NCBI GenBank assembly: GCA_022844105.1
Contig: JALHMJ010000008.1
Span: 1 to 64,000, forward strand
Length of the DNA: 64,000 nt
DNA from: Hyphomicrobium sp.
GTDB taxonomy: Bacteria; Pseudomonadota; Alphaproteobacteria; Rhizobiales; Hyphomicrobiaceae
Direction of reading: 5' to 3'
Shown piece by piece: positions 20,497-30,608 of the stretch; within the stretch, counting starts at the first letter, position 1, and every line of letters begins with the position of its first letter. The notes below the pieces were generated by a model that did no database searches, was not told the origin of the DNA, and saw nothing but the letters and a program-made list of their open reading frames with translations. The position numbers and the translations under genes are program-made.

Positions 20497-22314
20497 TCAG
20501 ATCGGCTGCGTCGCCGCGATGAGCCATCGCAGTACATCGTCGTCGCCTTCAAGCTCCGCACCAATCACTTCCGCGACCCGCGTATGATAGGCGTTGAGCC
20601 ACGCACGCTCGTCCTTGCTGAGCATGTCCTTGGCAATGAGCCGCCGGTCGATGGGGACGAGAGTGAGGGTTTCAAAGCCCATCATCGGCCGCTCGCCGCC
20701 GTCCGGGACGGTGGCCTCGGTGACGAGAACAAGGTTCTCGATGCGAATGCCGTACTCACCGGCTTTGTAGTGGCCAGGCTCATTGGAGCAGATCATCCCC
20801 GGTTCGAGCGCCACCATGCCCGCGCGCGAGATCGACTGCGGGCCCTCATGCACGGAGAGATAGCTGCCGATGCCGTGCCCGGTGCCGTGGTCGTAATCGA
20901 GGCCATGATCCCATAGCGCACGCCGCGCGAACGGGTCGAGATCGATGCCGCGGGTGCCCTTGGGAAACCGCGCCGTGGCGATGGCAATATGACCCTTGAG
21001 CACGAGTGTCGCGCGCTGCTTCATTTCAGCGGACGGCGAACCGATCGCGATCGTGCGTGTCACGTCGGTCGTGCCGTCCTCGTATTGCGCGCCGGAATCG
21101 AGCAAAAACAACTCGCCTTTTCCGATCAGCCGATTGGTCTTCTCCGTCACGCGGTAATGAACGATGGCCCCGTGCGGCCCCGACCCCGAGATTGTGTCGA
21201 ATGAAATCTCCCTCAGGTGCTTGGTGGCCGCGCGCATCTCCTCGAGTTTGCGCACGGCCGATATCTCATCGAGCTTGCCGCCGGCAGCGGCAACGTCCAG
21301 CCAGGCAAGGAATCGCACCAGCGCAGCGCCGTCGCGAACATGGGCCTTGCGCGCCCCGGCGATCTCAATCGGGTTCTTAATGGCCTTCAGCGCGATGCAC
21401 GGATCGGCTGCCGCAGCGACGACTTTCCCGCCGAGCCCACGCGCCAGCGCAAACGGTGCCGTTTCCGGATCGAGGCGCACCGGCAGTCCCTCGGCCTTGA
21501 GCGCCGCAATGCGAACGGGCAGCTGTGCCGGAGCTGAAATCTTCGCTGTCTCTTCCAACGTGCTGCGAACGTCTTTGGAAAGCTTGCTGCCATCGATGAA
21601 AAGTTCAGGCATGCCGCTCGCTGGTACAATGGCAAACGCGAGCACGACGGGATTATGCGCGATATCCGAGCCGCGGATGTTGAACAGCCAGCAGATACTG
21701 TCCGGCAGTGTCAGAACGAGATGGGCGTGTCCGTCGGCTTGCAGACGCTTCTGGACGTCAGCAATCTTTTTCAAAGCCGCCCGCCCGGCCTTTTTCAATG
21801 GGTGCAAAAGAACAGGGTTGCGCGGTGGCGCTGGCCGATCCTTGCCCCAGGCTCGATCGACGGGGTTGCGCGACAGCGGCTTAAGCTTCAAGCCCTTGCG
21901 GCTGATCTGCGTTTCCAGGCGGCGAATCTCACCAGCTGTATGCAGCCACGGATCGAAACCGATCACGGCGCCGCTTTCCAGATGAGCGGTCAGCCACTCC
22001 GCAAGATGGGCCCGTGCGATACCCGGGAATTCGAAAATGGCCGCATCGCATTCCTGCGCCGCCTGTATTGTGTAGCGGCCGTCGACGAACAGCGCCGCCT
22101 GCTCGGTCGTGACGACCGCGAGTCCCGCGCTGCCCGAAAACCCGGTGAGCCACCGCAGCCGGTCGGCTGACGGCGGCACATACTCGCCCTGATGCTCATC
22201 GGCACGCGGTACCAGAAATGCATCGATCTTTTGCGCGGCCATGATTTCGCGCAGCCGCACCACGCGCGGCGCAGCAGTCGAAGGATCGGCGGAGGCGGTG
22301 AACGTTTGGAACAT
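20497..22314 (-). CDS. pepP: M24B family Xaa-Pro aminopeptidase
   Basis: The product of 605 residues fits the three-domain aminopeptidase P family, which removes an N-terminal residue before proline. Two creatinase-like N-domains come first (VVRLREIMAAQKIDAFLVPRADEHQGEY; SDIAHNPVVLAFA). The C-terminal pita-bread domain has the metal ligands: LLDSGAQYEDGTTDVTRT (two Asp), GHGIGSYLSVHEGP (His) and EPGHYKAGEYGIRIEN (two Glu). No signal peptide is seen, so it should be cytoplasmic. The gene converges with ligA. The symbol pepP is used in the family sense. Confidence 0.9.
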   Translation of the reverse strand: MFQTFTASADPSTAAPRVVRLREIMAAQKIDAFLVPRADEHQGEYVPPSADRLRWLTGFSGSAGLAVVTTEQAALFVDGRYTIQAAQECDAAIFEFPGIARAHLAEWLTAHLESGAVIGFDPWLHTAGEIRRLETQISRKGLKLKPLSRNPVDRAWGKDRPAPPRNPVLLHPLKKAGRAALKKIADVQKRLQADGHAHLVLTLPDSICWLFNIRGSDIAHNPVVLAFAIVPASGMPELFIDGSKLSKDVRSTLEETAKISAPAQLPVRIAALKAEGLPVRLDPETAPFALARGLGGKVVAAAADPCIALKAIKNPIEIAGARKAHVRDGAALVRFLAWLDVAAAGGKLDEISAVRKLEEMRAATKHLREISFDTISGSGPHGAIVHYRVTEKTNRLIGKGELFLLDSGAQYEDGTTDVTRTIAIGSPSAEMKQRATLVLKGHIAIATARFPKGTRGIDLDPFARRALWDHGLDYDHGTGHGIGSYLSVHEGPQSISRAGMVALEPGMICSNEPGHYKAGEYGIRIENLVLVTEATVPDGGERPMMGFETLTLVPIDRRLIAKDMLSKDERAWLNAYHTRVAEVIGAELEGDDDVLRWLIAATQPI

Positions 22315-22371
22315 GAAGTTTGTTTAAGCGGACGGGCCCCGCCATGCAATGCATCACAGTCACGGGTCGGG

Positions 22372-23247
22372 TCAGCGCCGCGTCAGTGTCAGCGTCGACC
22401 ATCCAGTGACGCGATCGTGCCGGTCGATGGCAAAACCCTGGGCCACGAACGCCGCGATGACCGCCGGCGCCTGAGGCACGAGAATTCCCGATAGCACGAG
22501 CTTGCCGCCGGGAGTGATGACCCGTCGGATGTCACGCGCCAGCCGCATCAGTGGATCGGCAAGAATGTTGGCGACAACGAAATCGAATTTCCGCCGCCGC
22601 CGAAGTTGAGGGTGATTGAGACCTGTCGCGACAAGCGTGGTAATTCTCCCCGGCGCTGTATTCGCCGCGATGTTGCTTCGTGCCACATCCACCGACGTCG
22701 GATCCATATCGGTGGCTGTGACCGCCGAACGAGGCAGAACCCGCGCCACCGCGATAGCGAGCACGCCCGATCCGCATCCCAAATCCAGGACCCGGCGGAA
22801 AACCCGGCCGCGCGTCAGACGGTCGATCGCGGTTAGACAGCCGTAGGTTGTGGCATGATGCGCCGTGCCGAAAGCCTCGCCGGCGTCGATCAGGATGGCA
22901 TTTGGCCCTTGCGCGACGCGGCCGATATCATGCGAGCCGTGCACGGTGAACCGTCCAGCCAGGACCGGCGGCAGTGCTGCCTGCGAGATGGCGACCCAGT
23001 TCAAGGCGGGCACGTCCTCGACCGCGATCGGCGGAACATCCAGTCCGGTCACCTCTGCAAGAAATCCGCGAAGGTGGTCCGCATCGGGCAATTCGCTGAA
23101 GTAGGCATCAATGCGCCAGCCATCGGCCGGTGCTTCGAACAGCGTCAGGGCCTCAGGCGGAGGTTCCACGAGATCTTGCAGCGCGCCCGCCAGCGTGCGC
23201 GCGACGTCGCGATCGAATGTAACGAGACTGAGCTTGCGGGCGGTCAT
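22372..23247 (-). CDS. prmA: ribosomal protein L11 methyltransferase
   Basis: PrmA trimethylates ribosomal protein L11 with S-adenosylmethionine. The 291-residue product has a small N-terminal substrate domain (LFEAPADGWRIDAYF) and a Rossmann methyltransferase domain. The latter contains the PrmA signature AFGTAHHATTYGCL, motif I LDLGCGSGVLAIA and NILADPLM in place of NPPY. The ATG at 23247 (MTARKLS) is preferred to one seven codons upstream. It is followed at 57 bp by nothing on this strand until the peptidase gene start at 22314. Confidence 0.93.
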   Translation of the reverse strand: MTARKLSLVTFDRDVARTLAGALQDLVEPPPEALTLFEAPADGWRIDAYFSELPDADHLRGFLAEVTGLDVPPIAVEDVPALNWVAISQAALPPVLAGRFTVHGSHDIGRVAQGPNAILIDAGEAFGTAHHATTYGCLTAIDRLTRGRVFRRVLDLGCGSGVLAIAVARVLPRSAVTATDMDPTSVDVARSNIAANTAPGRITTLVATGLNHPQLRRRRKFDFVVANILADPLMRLARDIRRVITPGGKLVLSGILVPQAPAVIAAFVAQGFAIDRHDRVTGWSTLTLTRR

Positions 23248-23316
23248 GCAACACGAATGAAAGCGCAAGTGGACGAATGCATGCGCCGCTGAGGGAACGG
23301 GCTGGGTAGCCTAGAT

Positions 23317-24732
23317 TTAAAGGTGTGGGAAGTCCTCGGCGTCCAGTTCGGATCCTTCCGCGCGCGATCCATCCGGCAGGTCATCCAGGAACCGGTCCCA
23401 CATGGCGTCCAGATGCGCCGCAGCATCGGTCGGCTGGAGTGTGTGCAGCGTTCCGTCAGGGCCTTCTGTCACGACGCCGTCGGCGATGAGCCGCTCAAGC
23501 GCGTCGGGCAGGTCGAAGTTCACGCGGATGTCGAAGGTCGTGTGGAGATATTTCTCGATGACGCCATCGATCACGGGAAGGTCCGAGCGCTTGGCCGGCT
23601 CTTTGGCCAGCACGCTGTAGAGCAGGATTTCTTCCTTCACATCCTCTTCGGCGGCCCGCTCCGACAGTTTGATCAAGACCCCGCGATTATCCGCCATGGC
23701 ATGGAAGTAAAGGTTCTGCGCCATCACGACCATGTAACGCTGCTTTTGATTGAAAAAGTTCACGCCCTGGCGGAAAGCAATGCCGCCAAGGCCGGCGACT
23801 GCGCCCATCAGCGCGATCGGGTTGGCGATGGTCAGGCCGCCCGCCGCCAGCTTGCCGGCGGTTCCGACCAACCCCATGCCCATGGCGCCGCCACCCGTGA
23901 CACCAAGCTTGATCTTGTCGAGCAGACGAAATTTTACCCGCGTATTGGGGAACACCATCTCCAGATCGCTGCGCGGAATATTCTTGAACAGCTTGATGTA
24001 GATGTTGCCATCCTTGACCTCGGTCGACAGGCTGCCGCGCATCTGTGTGACGAACTTGGCGGCCTCTGTCTCGCTGATGTTGCGCTCCGCCATCACCTCC
24101 TTCACTCGGATATCGAATGGCTTCAGCTTGAACAGCAGCATGAGGCGTCGATAGATTGGAACGTCGAACTCCTCTTTGCGCATGAACTTGCGATAGTTCG
24201 TGCGCCGGTCGCGCTTCATCGACGCGCCACGGTAGTAGAGGAGGCATTCTTCAAAGACGCCGAGATCGACGTGTAGGTCGAGACCGTAGTGGCTGTCCTT
24301 CGTTAGGATCATTTCCACCGATTTCGGATCGATGCGCACATAGTTGGCTCGCTCGAGGATTCGCTCGATTTCGCAAACAGTGCGCTTCTGCAGCTTCTTT
24401 TTATCCGTCGCGGAGTATTCACGCGTAATCAGCAGATCGCTGTCGGGATCGAACGGTTCATAGGCGCGCAGCAGTGACATGAGCCGCTGCGTGTGTTTTT
24501 GCCGGCGCCAGAAATTCAAATAGCGAAAAAATCGCCGCGCGCGTTCGCAGTCGCCATTTGGCCAAGCCGCAGGCACGGTAAGGCGGTCGACCAGGGCGAG
24601 CGTCGTGACGGGAATGAAACGCTCAAGCGCCGGATTTACGTTCGGCGCTGACGGTTGCGCGGCAGGGGTTGGGCCCGCGAGCCGGCTAGGACCCTGACCC
24701 GACGCCGCTGGAGCAGCCGTTGCTGTGACCAT
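23317..24732 (-). CDS. DUF3754 / TMEM143-like protein
   Basis: The 471-residue protein has a Pro/Ala-rich N-tail of about 40 residues and a soluble middle part (SATDKKKLQKRTVCEIER, YRGASMKRDRRTNYRKF, NIPRSDLEMVFPNTRVKF). A hydrophobic Gly/Ala-rich stretch follows (GGGAMGMGLVGTAGKLAAG ... ALMGAVAGLGGIAF) that could span the membrane once or twice. This layout matches the DUF3754 family, whose animal relative is the mitochondrial protein TMEM143; the function is unknown. GGGGGGGAAAG before the ATG at 24732 supports that start over one 12 codons upstream. The gene lies behind prmA's promoter side and may share its transcript. Confidence 0.7.
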   Translation of the reverse strand: MVTATAAPAASGQGPSRLAGPTPAAQPSAPNVNPALERFIPVTTLALVDRLTVPAAWPNGDCERARRFFRYLNFWRRQKHTQRLMSLLRAYEPFDPDSDLLITREYSATDKKKLQKRTVCEIERILERANYVRIDPKSVEMILTKDSHYGLDLHVDLGVFEECLLYYRGASMKRDRRTNYRKFMRKEEFDVPIYRRLMLLFKLKPFDIRVKEVMAERNISETEAAKFVTQMRGSLSTEVKDGNIYIKLFKNIPRSDLEMVFPNTRVKFRLLDKIKLGVTGGGAMGMGLVGTAGKLAAGGLTIANPIALMGAVAGLGGIAFRQGVNFFNQKQRYMVVMAQNLYFHAMADNRGVLIKLSERAAEEDVKEEILLYSVLAKEPAKRSDLPVIDGVIEKYLHTTFDIRVNFDLPDALERLIADGVVTEGPDGTLHTLQPTDAAAHLDAMWDRFLDDLPDGSRAEGSELDAEDFPHL

Positions 24733-25006
24733 GTCGTCTTTCCCCCCCGTGCCACTGCGGCGGCACATTGGACGCCGAATTGCTCATTGTCGAGACGATC
24801 GCCCGGCCGCGGCACCTCTTGTCGTTGCCCAAAAGCTGTGGTCGCGCAACGTGGCAGACCCATGACGCAGGCCCGGTCCACCCCTCAAATCTCACCATCA
24901 GCCGTCTTGAGCATAACAAAAGGCTATGTCGCTTGCCTTAGTCACGCCGTTGTCCCGCTGGAAACAGGACACTACACTGTCACGGGACATCGGGGAGAGA
25001 CAGTCG

Positions 25007-26338
25007 GTGCGGCGGGGTTTTCGCTGGTTGGTTTTCGGGGCGGCTGGGTTATGGACCCTGCCGGCGACCGGCATGGACGGACCCGCACCGGTCCGCCGCC
25101 TCGCCATGCCCTACAGCTGCAGCGTCGAGAATAATATTGTCGTCGTGCGGCCAAGCCCTGAACGCGTTTTCGAAATAGCGGGCGGTAGCGAAGAACGGCT
25201 TTTTACGACGTGCGATCCGCCGTTCTCCAACAATTGCCGATCCCTGAGCGTCTACAAATTCGACGTCGCCTGCGGCCTCGATCGGGTCGCATGGCCTCGT
25301 ATCGTCGCCGCCATCGGCCGCACGACTGCGGGTGATGCGTCCATCTCGAAGGGCCATGTGATCCTCGCTCGCGAAGCCGACCGGGCTCAGGGGCACGCGC
25401 CCAGTTGCGCTGACCGCAGGAATGCCGCTCAAGTCGGTGGCGAATGCCTGCCATGGCGCGTCCGCAAACCGACCGAGCGCTTGGTTTTGCCAACAGGTTT
25501 CGCGCCATTGCGCGAAGTCGGCGGCCGCCTCATCGATGGAACGTTCCCATCCGCCTACGCCGCCGCCGATTTGAGTAGCGACACGTCGGTATCTCTGCCT
25601 GGCAGCGGGCCGTTTCGCATGACACCCGATGCCGGCTCCGGCGACGCCTTTGCAGCTTTGCAGCAGGTTGCCGCAACGGCGACGACGACAAAAGACACGG
25701 AACATGGCGGCGGTTGGACGACATCGCTGTCGTTCAGCGCGCCCCGCGATGCCGACCCCGAACTCATCATCGCCAAGGTGTCGGATCTGTCGCTGGCGGA
25801 CGCCGGGCCACCATCTCCGCCGGTGAATCCTCTGCTGCCCTGGCTTGCACTGTTCGGCTGCCTGGGGCTTGCCGCACTCTATATCTTGCGGATGCCGCAC
25901 TTGCGCACAGCCGTACCCGATCTGTCAGAAGCTGCCGCTGGCGTCGGGCGCAACTTGCGCAAGATCCAGGACCTCGCCGGGGATACACTCAGCGATTGGC
26001 GCACCAAATTGGCGGCCGATATGAATGGTCCGGCGTTGGCGCATGACGAGCCGGCGACTGACCCTGCACTCGCCAGCGCCATCCTTCAGTTGAAAGCCAT
26101 GCTGGCCCGGACCGAGGCGGCCATTGCAATGCTTTCCAGCGCCGCCATGGTGCGCGACGTGATGCAGGCCGAAATCGACGCCATTCGCATGCGACTGGAC
26201 TTGGCGGAAAAAGCCGCGCGCCGGGGCTCGACGCCGGTCATGAAACTCGCCGCGCAGTTCCGCCAGATCGCGCGCGACATTGACCGCGTTCAGGCTCTGA
26301 CGGAGAGCGCCGCGCAAAGCTTCGGTTCCAAGGCCTGA
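25007..26338 (+). CDS. unrecognised single-pass envelope protein with coiled coil
   Basis: I do not recognise this 443-residue protein. A GTG at 25007 with GGGGAGAG seven bases upstream is the best start; an ATG at 24926 would add 27 residues and has no such site. From the GTG start the N-terminus looks like a signal peptide (RRGFRWLVFGAAGLW). A domain with six cysteines follows (CSVEN, CDPPF, NNC, AC, SC, GEC). One membrane helix (LLPWLALFGCLGLAALYIL) lies at about 276-294. The C-terminal 145 residues are helical and probably coiled coil (LAEKAARRG, QFRQIARDIDRVQAL). The likely arrangement is a disulphide-bonded periplasmic domain with a cytoplasmic helical tail. Confidence 0.75.
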   Translation: MRRGFRWLVFGAAGLWTLPATGMDGPAPVRRLAMPYSCSVENNIVVVRPSPERVFEIAGGSEERLFTTCDPPFSNNCRSLSVYKFDVACGLDRVAWPRIVAAIGRTTAGDASISKGHVILAREADRAQGHAPSCADRRNAAQVGGECLPWRVRKPTERLVLPTGFAPLREVGGRLIDGTFPSAYAAADLSSDTSVSLPGSGPFRMTPDAGSGDAFAALQQVAATATTTKDTEHGGGWTTSLSFSAPRDADPELIIAKVSDLSLADAGPPSPPVNPLLPWLALFGCLGLAALYILRMPHLRTAVPDLSEAAAGVGRNLRKIQDLAGDTLSDWRTKLAADMNGPALAHDEPATDPALASAILQLKAMLARTEAAIAMLSSAAMVRDVMQAEIDAIRMRLDLAEKAARRGSTPVMKLAAQFRQIARDIDRVQALTESAAQSFGSKA

Positions 26339-26433
26339 CCGAACGGCCGCACTCATCGAAGACATCGACTTGGCCGGCCACCAACGTTTCGCGAAGCGAG
26401 CAATCGATGTCGCAGCGGATCTCAGCATAAAAA

Positions 26434-26468
26434 AGCCCGGCGTGGCCGCACTGGCCGACCGCCGGGCT
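26434..26468. terminator. bidirectional terminator
   Basis: AGCCCGGCG at 26434-26442 pairs perfectly with CGCCGGGCT at 26460-26468. An inner GGCC/GGCC pair may extend the stem. A-rich sequence (26428-26434) precedes it and ATTGTTT follows it, so it works on both strands. It lies between two convergent genes, the envelope protein ending at 26338 and the bactofilin ending at 26505. Confidence 0.85.
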
Positions 26469-26504
26469 ATTGTTTGGGCAAGGCGCCGGGACGCTATGAT
26501 TTAA

Positions 26505-27116
26505 TCAAGGATAGTTCGAGTTGCCCGAGGGGATCGTCCGGTTCGATTGATCGCCCCAGCCACTGACCGACGACGCGGGCGTGGCGACGGACAGCGTGGC
26601 GGCGGGTTCGGTTTGAGGCACGATTTCTGCAGGATCGCGCACCTTCCGCGAACGACCGTCAAAGCTCGCACCCTGTTCGATCGAGAGATACTCGGCGGCG
26701 ATGTCGCCCTCGACTTCGGCTGTCGAATGCAGAATGACCCGGTTTGACAGGATCGCGCCATTCACACGCCCCTTCACTTCGACGGCTTCGGCTGTGATCG
26801 AACCGGTAATGATGGCTTCCCGGCCTACATCGAGTTGCCGCGAGTGAACATCGGCCTGAATGTTGCCGTTGAGGCGAAGCGTGCCTTTGCAACGGATCGT
26901 GATCGACTGGCCTTCGATGCTAAGATCACTTCCGATGAGCGACTCTTCCCGGCCGCCCGAGTTATGGCCGGCAACCGATCCGAAAGCCGGCGCGCCGCTC
27001 ATCTGCGAAGCCATATTTTGTGCAGCCAAGTGCTGTGCCACGGGCTTTTGCGCCGTGGACGTGGCGGCCAGCCGTGCCGGTGGCGCGGCCGGCTCCGATT
27101 TCCGATTGAACACCAT
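26505..27116 (-). CDS. bactofilin family polymer-forming protein
   Basis: Bactofilins polymerise into cytoskeletal filaments without nucleotide and often recruit cell-wall enzymes. The 203-residue product has a flexible Ala-rich N-tail of about 65 residues. A right-handed beta-helix core follows, with the family's repeating pattern (SLIGSDLSIEGQSITIRC, GTLRLNGNIQADVHS, EAIITGSITAEAVEVKGRVNG, VEGDIAAEYLSIEQGASF). A disordered C-tail ends the protein. The ATG at 27116 with GGGAG six bases upstream is preferred; the frame is open to 27293. Nearby genes give no clear partner. Confidence 0.9.
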   Translation of the reverse strand: MVFNRKSEPAAPPARLAATSTAQKPVAQHLAAQNMASQMSGAPAFGSVAGHNSGGREESLIGSDLSIEGQSITIRCKGTLRLNGNIQADVHSRQLDVGREAIITGSITAEAVEVKGRVNGAILSNRVILHSTAEVEGDIAAEYLSIEQGASFDGRSRKVRDPAEIVPQTEPAATLSVATPASSVSGWGDQSNRTIPSGNSNYP

Positions 27117-27237
27117 GTAACGCTCCCAATCCTCGTAACCCGAACGTGCCCCGAGGAAGAGGGAATGCAGCGGCCGCATGGTCGAATTATGTCGCACGCC
27201 CAAAAGCGTATTCTGCTCTTTACGATCAAAAGGGCGA

Positions 27238-30200
27238 TCAGACGATAAGACTGTTTTGATGCAAAAGGTCATCGACGTCGAGGTTATGGACACCCGTCAA
27301 CATCGCGACGTCGGTGTAGTGACCGCTGGCGTCGATATCGATCGAGACGATCGTCCCCGCCACGCCATCGCTGATGCGGACAAGATCAGCGATGGGTGTC
27401 GGCGGTACTCCGCCAAAGATGCCAGAAAAGTCGAGCCGGTCACCGGCTCCGAAGTCTGCGATGGTGTCGAACCCAGCCGATGATCCGTCGCCATTGACGA
27501 TGTCGGCCCGCAGCCACGCGAAGGTGTCGTTGCCGTTGACGCCACTGCCGCCAACCTGTCCGCCGGTGAGCAGGTCATTGCCGCTGCCACCGCGGATGAT
27601 ATCGTTGCCGCCATCGCCGAATATCTTGTCATTGCCCGCGCCGCCGAACAGCCTGTCTTGGCCGCCGCCGCCGAAAATGCCGTCATGGCCGTCGCCGGCA
27701 TCCACTAAGTCGTCGCCGCCGCCGCCGTTGACTGTGTCGATGCCCGTGCCGCCGTTGATCGTGTCGTTGCCGTCCTGGCCCCACAAGGTGTCGTCGCCGC
27801 CATCGCCGTTGAGCGTGTCGTTGCCGGCCCCGCCAAACAACGTATCTTTGCCGTCTCCGCCGCTGAGGACGTTGACGCCCGCGTTCCCGGTCAGGGTGTT
27901 ATCGAGAGCATTGCCGGCGAGATCTGCGGCACCGGTTCCCACGAGCGTAATCCGCTCGACGCCGTCGATGCTGCCGATCGTGATGCTGGTAATGACATGG
28001 TCATTGCCAGCGCCGGACAATTCGACCACCCGATCTCCGGCATTGTCGATGTAATACGTGTCGTCGCCGGCTCCACCGGTCATGACGTCGGCACCCGCTC
28101 CGCCGTCGAGGATGTTGTTGGCGGCATTTCCGGTGAGCGAATTATCGAGTTCGTTGCCGGTACCGTTGATCGCGGCAGCACCGGTGAGTACGAGATTTTC
28201 AGTGTTCGCCGACAGCGTCGTGTTCGCACTGGCGAGCACCGTGTCGATGCCTTCGCCCGCGTTTTCCAAAACCATGTCGCCACTATCATCGACGATGTAC
28301 GTATCGTTGCCAGCCCCACCGTTCATGATATCCGAGCCGCCGCGACCATCGAGAATGTTGTTACCGATGTTGCCGGTGATGGTGTTGGCCAAATCGTTGC
28401 CCGTGCCATTGATGGTCCCGGTGCCGGTCAGGACCAGATTTTCGAAGTTGCTGGCGAGCGTGTAGGTAAAGCCCGTCTGGACGGTGTCCGTACCCTCGCC
28501 CGCGTTCTCTGCGACCACGTCGCCCGCGTTGTCGACGATGTAAGTGTCGTTGCCGGACCCGCCCATCATGGTGTCGGCGCCGGTCTTGCCGTCGAGGATG
28601 TTATCACCCGCGTTGCCAGTCAGGATATTTGCCACGGTGTTGCCCGTGGCGTTGACGTTGGCGCTGCCGGTAAGCGTCAGATTTTCTAAGTTGGTTCCCA
28701 GCGTGAAACTCACGCTGGCGCGCACCGTGTCGGTGCCGTCGTTAGCGGCTTCCGAAACGCGGTCCAAATTATCGTCGACGATGTACGTATCGTCGCCGCC
28801 GCGGCCATACAGCGTGTCGGCGCCAGTTCCCCCATCGAGCGAGTCGTTGCCGACCCCGCCGTCCAGGGTATCGTTGCCTGCATTTCCGAATAGAATGTTG
28901 TTCGCGGTATTGCCGGTTATTTTGTTGGCGAGTGCGTTGCCCGTCCCAACAATCGCGCTTCCGGCAAGTGTCAGGTTCTCGACGTTGTTGCCCAGCACAA
29001 AGTCGATCGAACTGACCACCGTGTCCGTGCCCTGCCCAGCCACTTCGACGACCTGATCTCCGGATTGATCGACATAGTAAGTATCGTTACCGCTGCCGCC
29101 AATCATCGTATCGGCGCCAAGGCGACCGTCAAGAATGTTGCTGCTGCCGTTGCCGCGCAGCACGTTGTCGCCGTCGTTGCCGGTGGCGGAAACGGCGCTG
29201 CCGGTGAGCGTCAAATTCTCCAACGTGTTCGATAGCGTGAAATTGATCGATGAGGCCACGGTGTCCGTGCCCTCGCCTGCCACTTCCGTGATGACGTCGC
29301 CCGCGTTGTCGATCACGTACGTGTCGTTGCCGAGGCCGCCGATGAGCTGGTCGGCTCCCGTGCGTCCGTCGAGTACGTTATTGCCGGAGGTGCCGGTCAG
29401 GATGTTGGCATCAGCGTTGCCCGTGCCATTGATGTTCGCGGTGCCGGTCAGGGTCAGTCGCTCAACATTTGCCGAAAGAGTATAAGAAGCCGAAGCAAAG
29501 ACTTGGTCCGTACCTTGCCCGGCGACTTCTACGACAACGTCACTTGAACTGTCGACGAAGTAGGTATCGTTACCCGTGCCGCCCGTCAGCCGATCGTTGC
29601 CAAGACCGCCATCGAGCGTGTCATTGCCGCCTGCGCCGATCAGGGTATCGTCGCCGACCCCGCCCGAGAGCATGTTGTCGAGCTCATTGCCCGTCAGCGT
29701 GTTGCGAAGCCCGTTGCCGGTGGCGTTGACGGCCATGCCTGCAAGCGTCAGGTTTTCGACGTTGGAACCAAGCGTATAATTGATCTGCGAAACGACCGTG
29801 TCGGTGCCCTGATTGAGGACTTCGACGACGACGTCGCCGATTTGATCGACCATATAGGTGTCATTGCCGCCCGCGCCGGCCATCGTGTCGGCACCCGTTC
29901 CGCCATTCAGAATGTTGGTGGAGCCGTTGCCGGTCAGGGTATTGTCGAGACTGTTACCGGTTGCATTGATGGCGGACGAACCGGTGAGAACGAGATTTTC
30001 CACAGTGTCGCCGAGCACGTAAGAAACCGACGCGCGAACCGTATCCGTTCCCTCATCTGCGTTCTCCACCACGACGTCGCCGACATTGTCGACGATATAG
30101 GTGTCGTTGCCGAGTCCACCGCGCATCGTATCGGCCCCGGCGCGGCCGTCGAGAACGTTATTGCCGTCGTTGCCGATCAGCGTGTTGGCGAGTGCGTTGC

Positions 30201-30561
30201 CGGTCGCATTCAAATGGCCGCTGCCTGTCAGCGTCAGATTTTCAACTTCGGCGGAAAGCGTGTAGGTGACGGAACTGACGGCCGTATCAATGCCTTCGTT
30301 CGCGCTTTCGGCAATCACGTCGCGCGTGCTATCGACGATGTAGGTGTCGTCGCCCGCGCCGCCGGCCATTTGATCGTTGCCCGTCCCGCCATTCAAAACG
30401 TCGGAGCCGGTGCTACCGAAAAGCGTGTCGTTCCCCGCCTCGCCGTTAAGAATGTCGTTGCCGCCGTTGCCGTACAACACTTCATTCTTGGTCGTGCCGG
30501 TCAGCGTTTCGCTGTTGGACGTTCCAGTAACCGCAATCAGACCCGTTACGTTGAAAGCCAT
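27238..30561 (-). CDS. large RTX (calcium-binding repeat) protein, probably type I secreted
   Basis: The 1107-residue protein is made almost wholly of GGxGxDxxx nonapeptides and related beta-roll sequence that bind calcium outside the cell. After a first RTX block (residues 25-75) come ten copies of a unit of about 81 residues with the pattern ENLTLTGS...GTGN...[17 protein letters not shown]. Units 3 and 6 are longer because they hold extra nonapeptides. A second dense RTX block follows, and a C-terminal segment ([16 protein letters not shown] ... [14 protein letters not shown]) of the kind that carries the uncleaved type I secretion signal. There is no N-terminal signal peptide and no catalytic domain that I can see. 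No type I transporter genes are in the window. The ATG at 30561 follows GGACGGGG. Confidence 0.88.
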   Translation of the reverse strand: MAFNVTGLIAVTGTSNSETLTGTTKNEVLYGNGGNDILNGEAGNDTLFGSTGSDVLNGGTGNDQMAGGAGDDTYIVDSTRDVIAESANEGIDTAVSSVTYTLSAEVENLTLTGSGHLNATGNALANTLIGNDGNNVLDGRAGADTMRGGLGNDTYIVDNVGDVVVENADEGTDTVRASVSYVLGDTVENLVLTGSSAINATGNSLDNTLTGNGSTNILNGGTGADTMAGAGGNDTYMVDQIGDVVVEVLNQGTDTVVSQINYTLGSNVENLTLAGMAVNATGNGLRNTLTGNELDNMLSGGVGDDTLIGAGGNDTLDGGLGNDRLTGGTGNDTYFVDSSSDVVVEVAGQGTDQVFASASYTLSANVERLTLTGTANINGTGNADANILTGTSGNNVLDGRTGADQLIGGLGNDTYVIDNAGDVITEVAGEGTDTVASSINFTLSNTLENLTLTGSAVSATGNDGDNVLRGNGSSNILDGRLGADTMIGGSGNDTYYVDQSGDQVVEVAGQGTDTVVSSIDFVLGNNVENLTLAGSAIVGTGNALANKITGNTANNILFGNAGNDTLDGGVGNDSLDGGTGADTLYGRGGDDTYIVDDNLDRVSEAANDGTDTVRASVSFTLGTNLENLTLTGSANVNATGNTVANILTGNAGDNILDGKTGADTMMGGSGNDTYIVDNAGDVVAENAGEGTDTVQTGFTYTLASNFENLVLTGTGTINGTGNDLANTITGNIGNNILDGRGGSDIMNGGAGNDTYIVDDSGDMVLENAGEGIDTVLASANTTLSANTENLVLTGAAAINGTGNELDNSLTGNAANNILDGGAGADVMTGGAGDDTYYIDNAGDRVVELSGAGNDHVITSITIGSIDGVERITLVGTGAADLAGNALDNTLTGNAGVNVLSGGDGKDTLFGGAGNDTLNGDGGDDTLWGQDGNDTINGGTGIDTVNGGGGDDLVDAGDGHDGIFGGGGQDRLFGGAGNDKIFGDGGNDIIRGGSGNDLLTGGQVGGSGVNGNDTFAWLRADIVNGDGSSAGFDTIADFGAGDRLDFSGIFGGVPPTPIADLVRISDGVAGTIVSIDIDASGHYTDVAMLTGVHNLDVDDLLHQNSLIV
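27900..30245 (-). repeat. ten tandem ~243-bp coding repeats in the RTX gene
   Basis: The repeats begin near residue 107 of the RTX protein and recur about every 81 codons; the first two ENL motifs are at residues 107 and 188. Two of the ten units are lengthened by about 18-27 codons. The copies differ clearly at DNA level, so they are old rather than recent duplications. The C/G-biased antisense frames across this region are a by-product of the Gly/Asp/Asn codon pattern. Confidence 0.8.
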
Positions 30562-30589
30562 CGTTTGCCCCGTCCAAAAAGCTGGGTAA

Positions 30590-30608
30590 GTAATGTTAAC
30601 AGCATTAC
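30590..30608. promoter_or_regulatory. palindromic site upstream of the RTX gene
   Basis: GTAATG (30590-30595) and CATTAC (30603-30608) form an inverted repeat that partly encloses the 8-bp palindrome TGTTAACA (30594-30601). It lies 29 bp before the RTX start codon, in otherwise A/T-richer sequence, where a promoter or operator would be expected. No specific regulator can be assigned. Confidence 0.3.
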
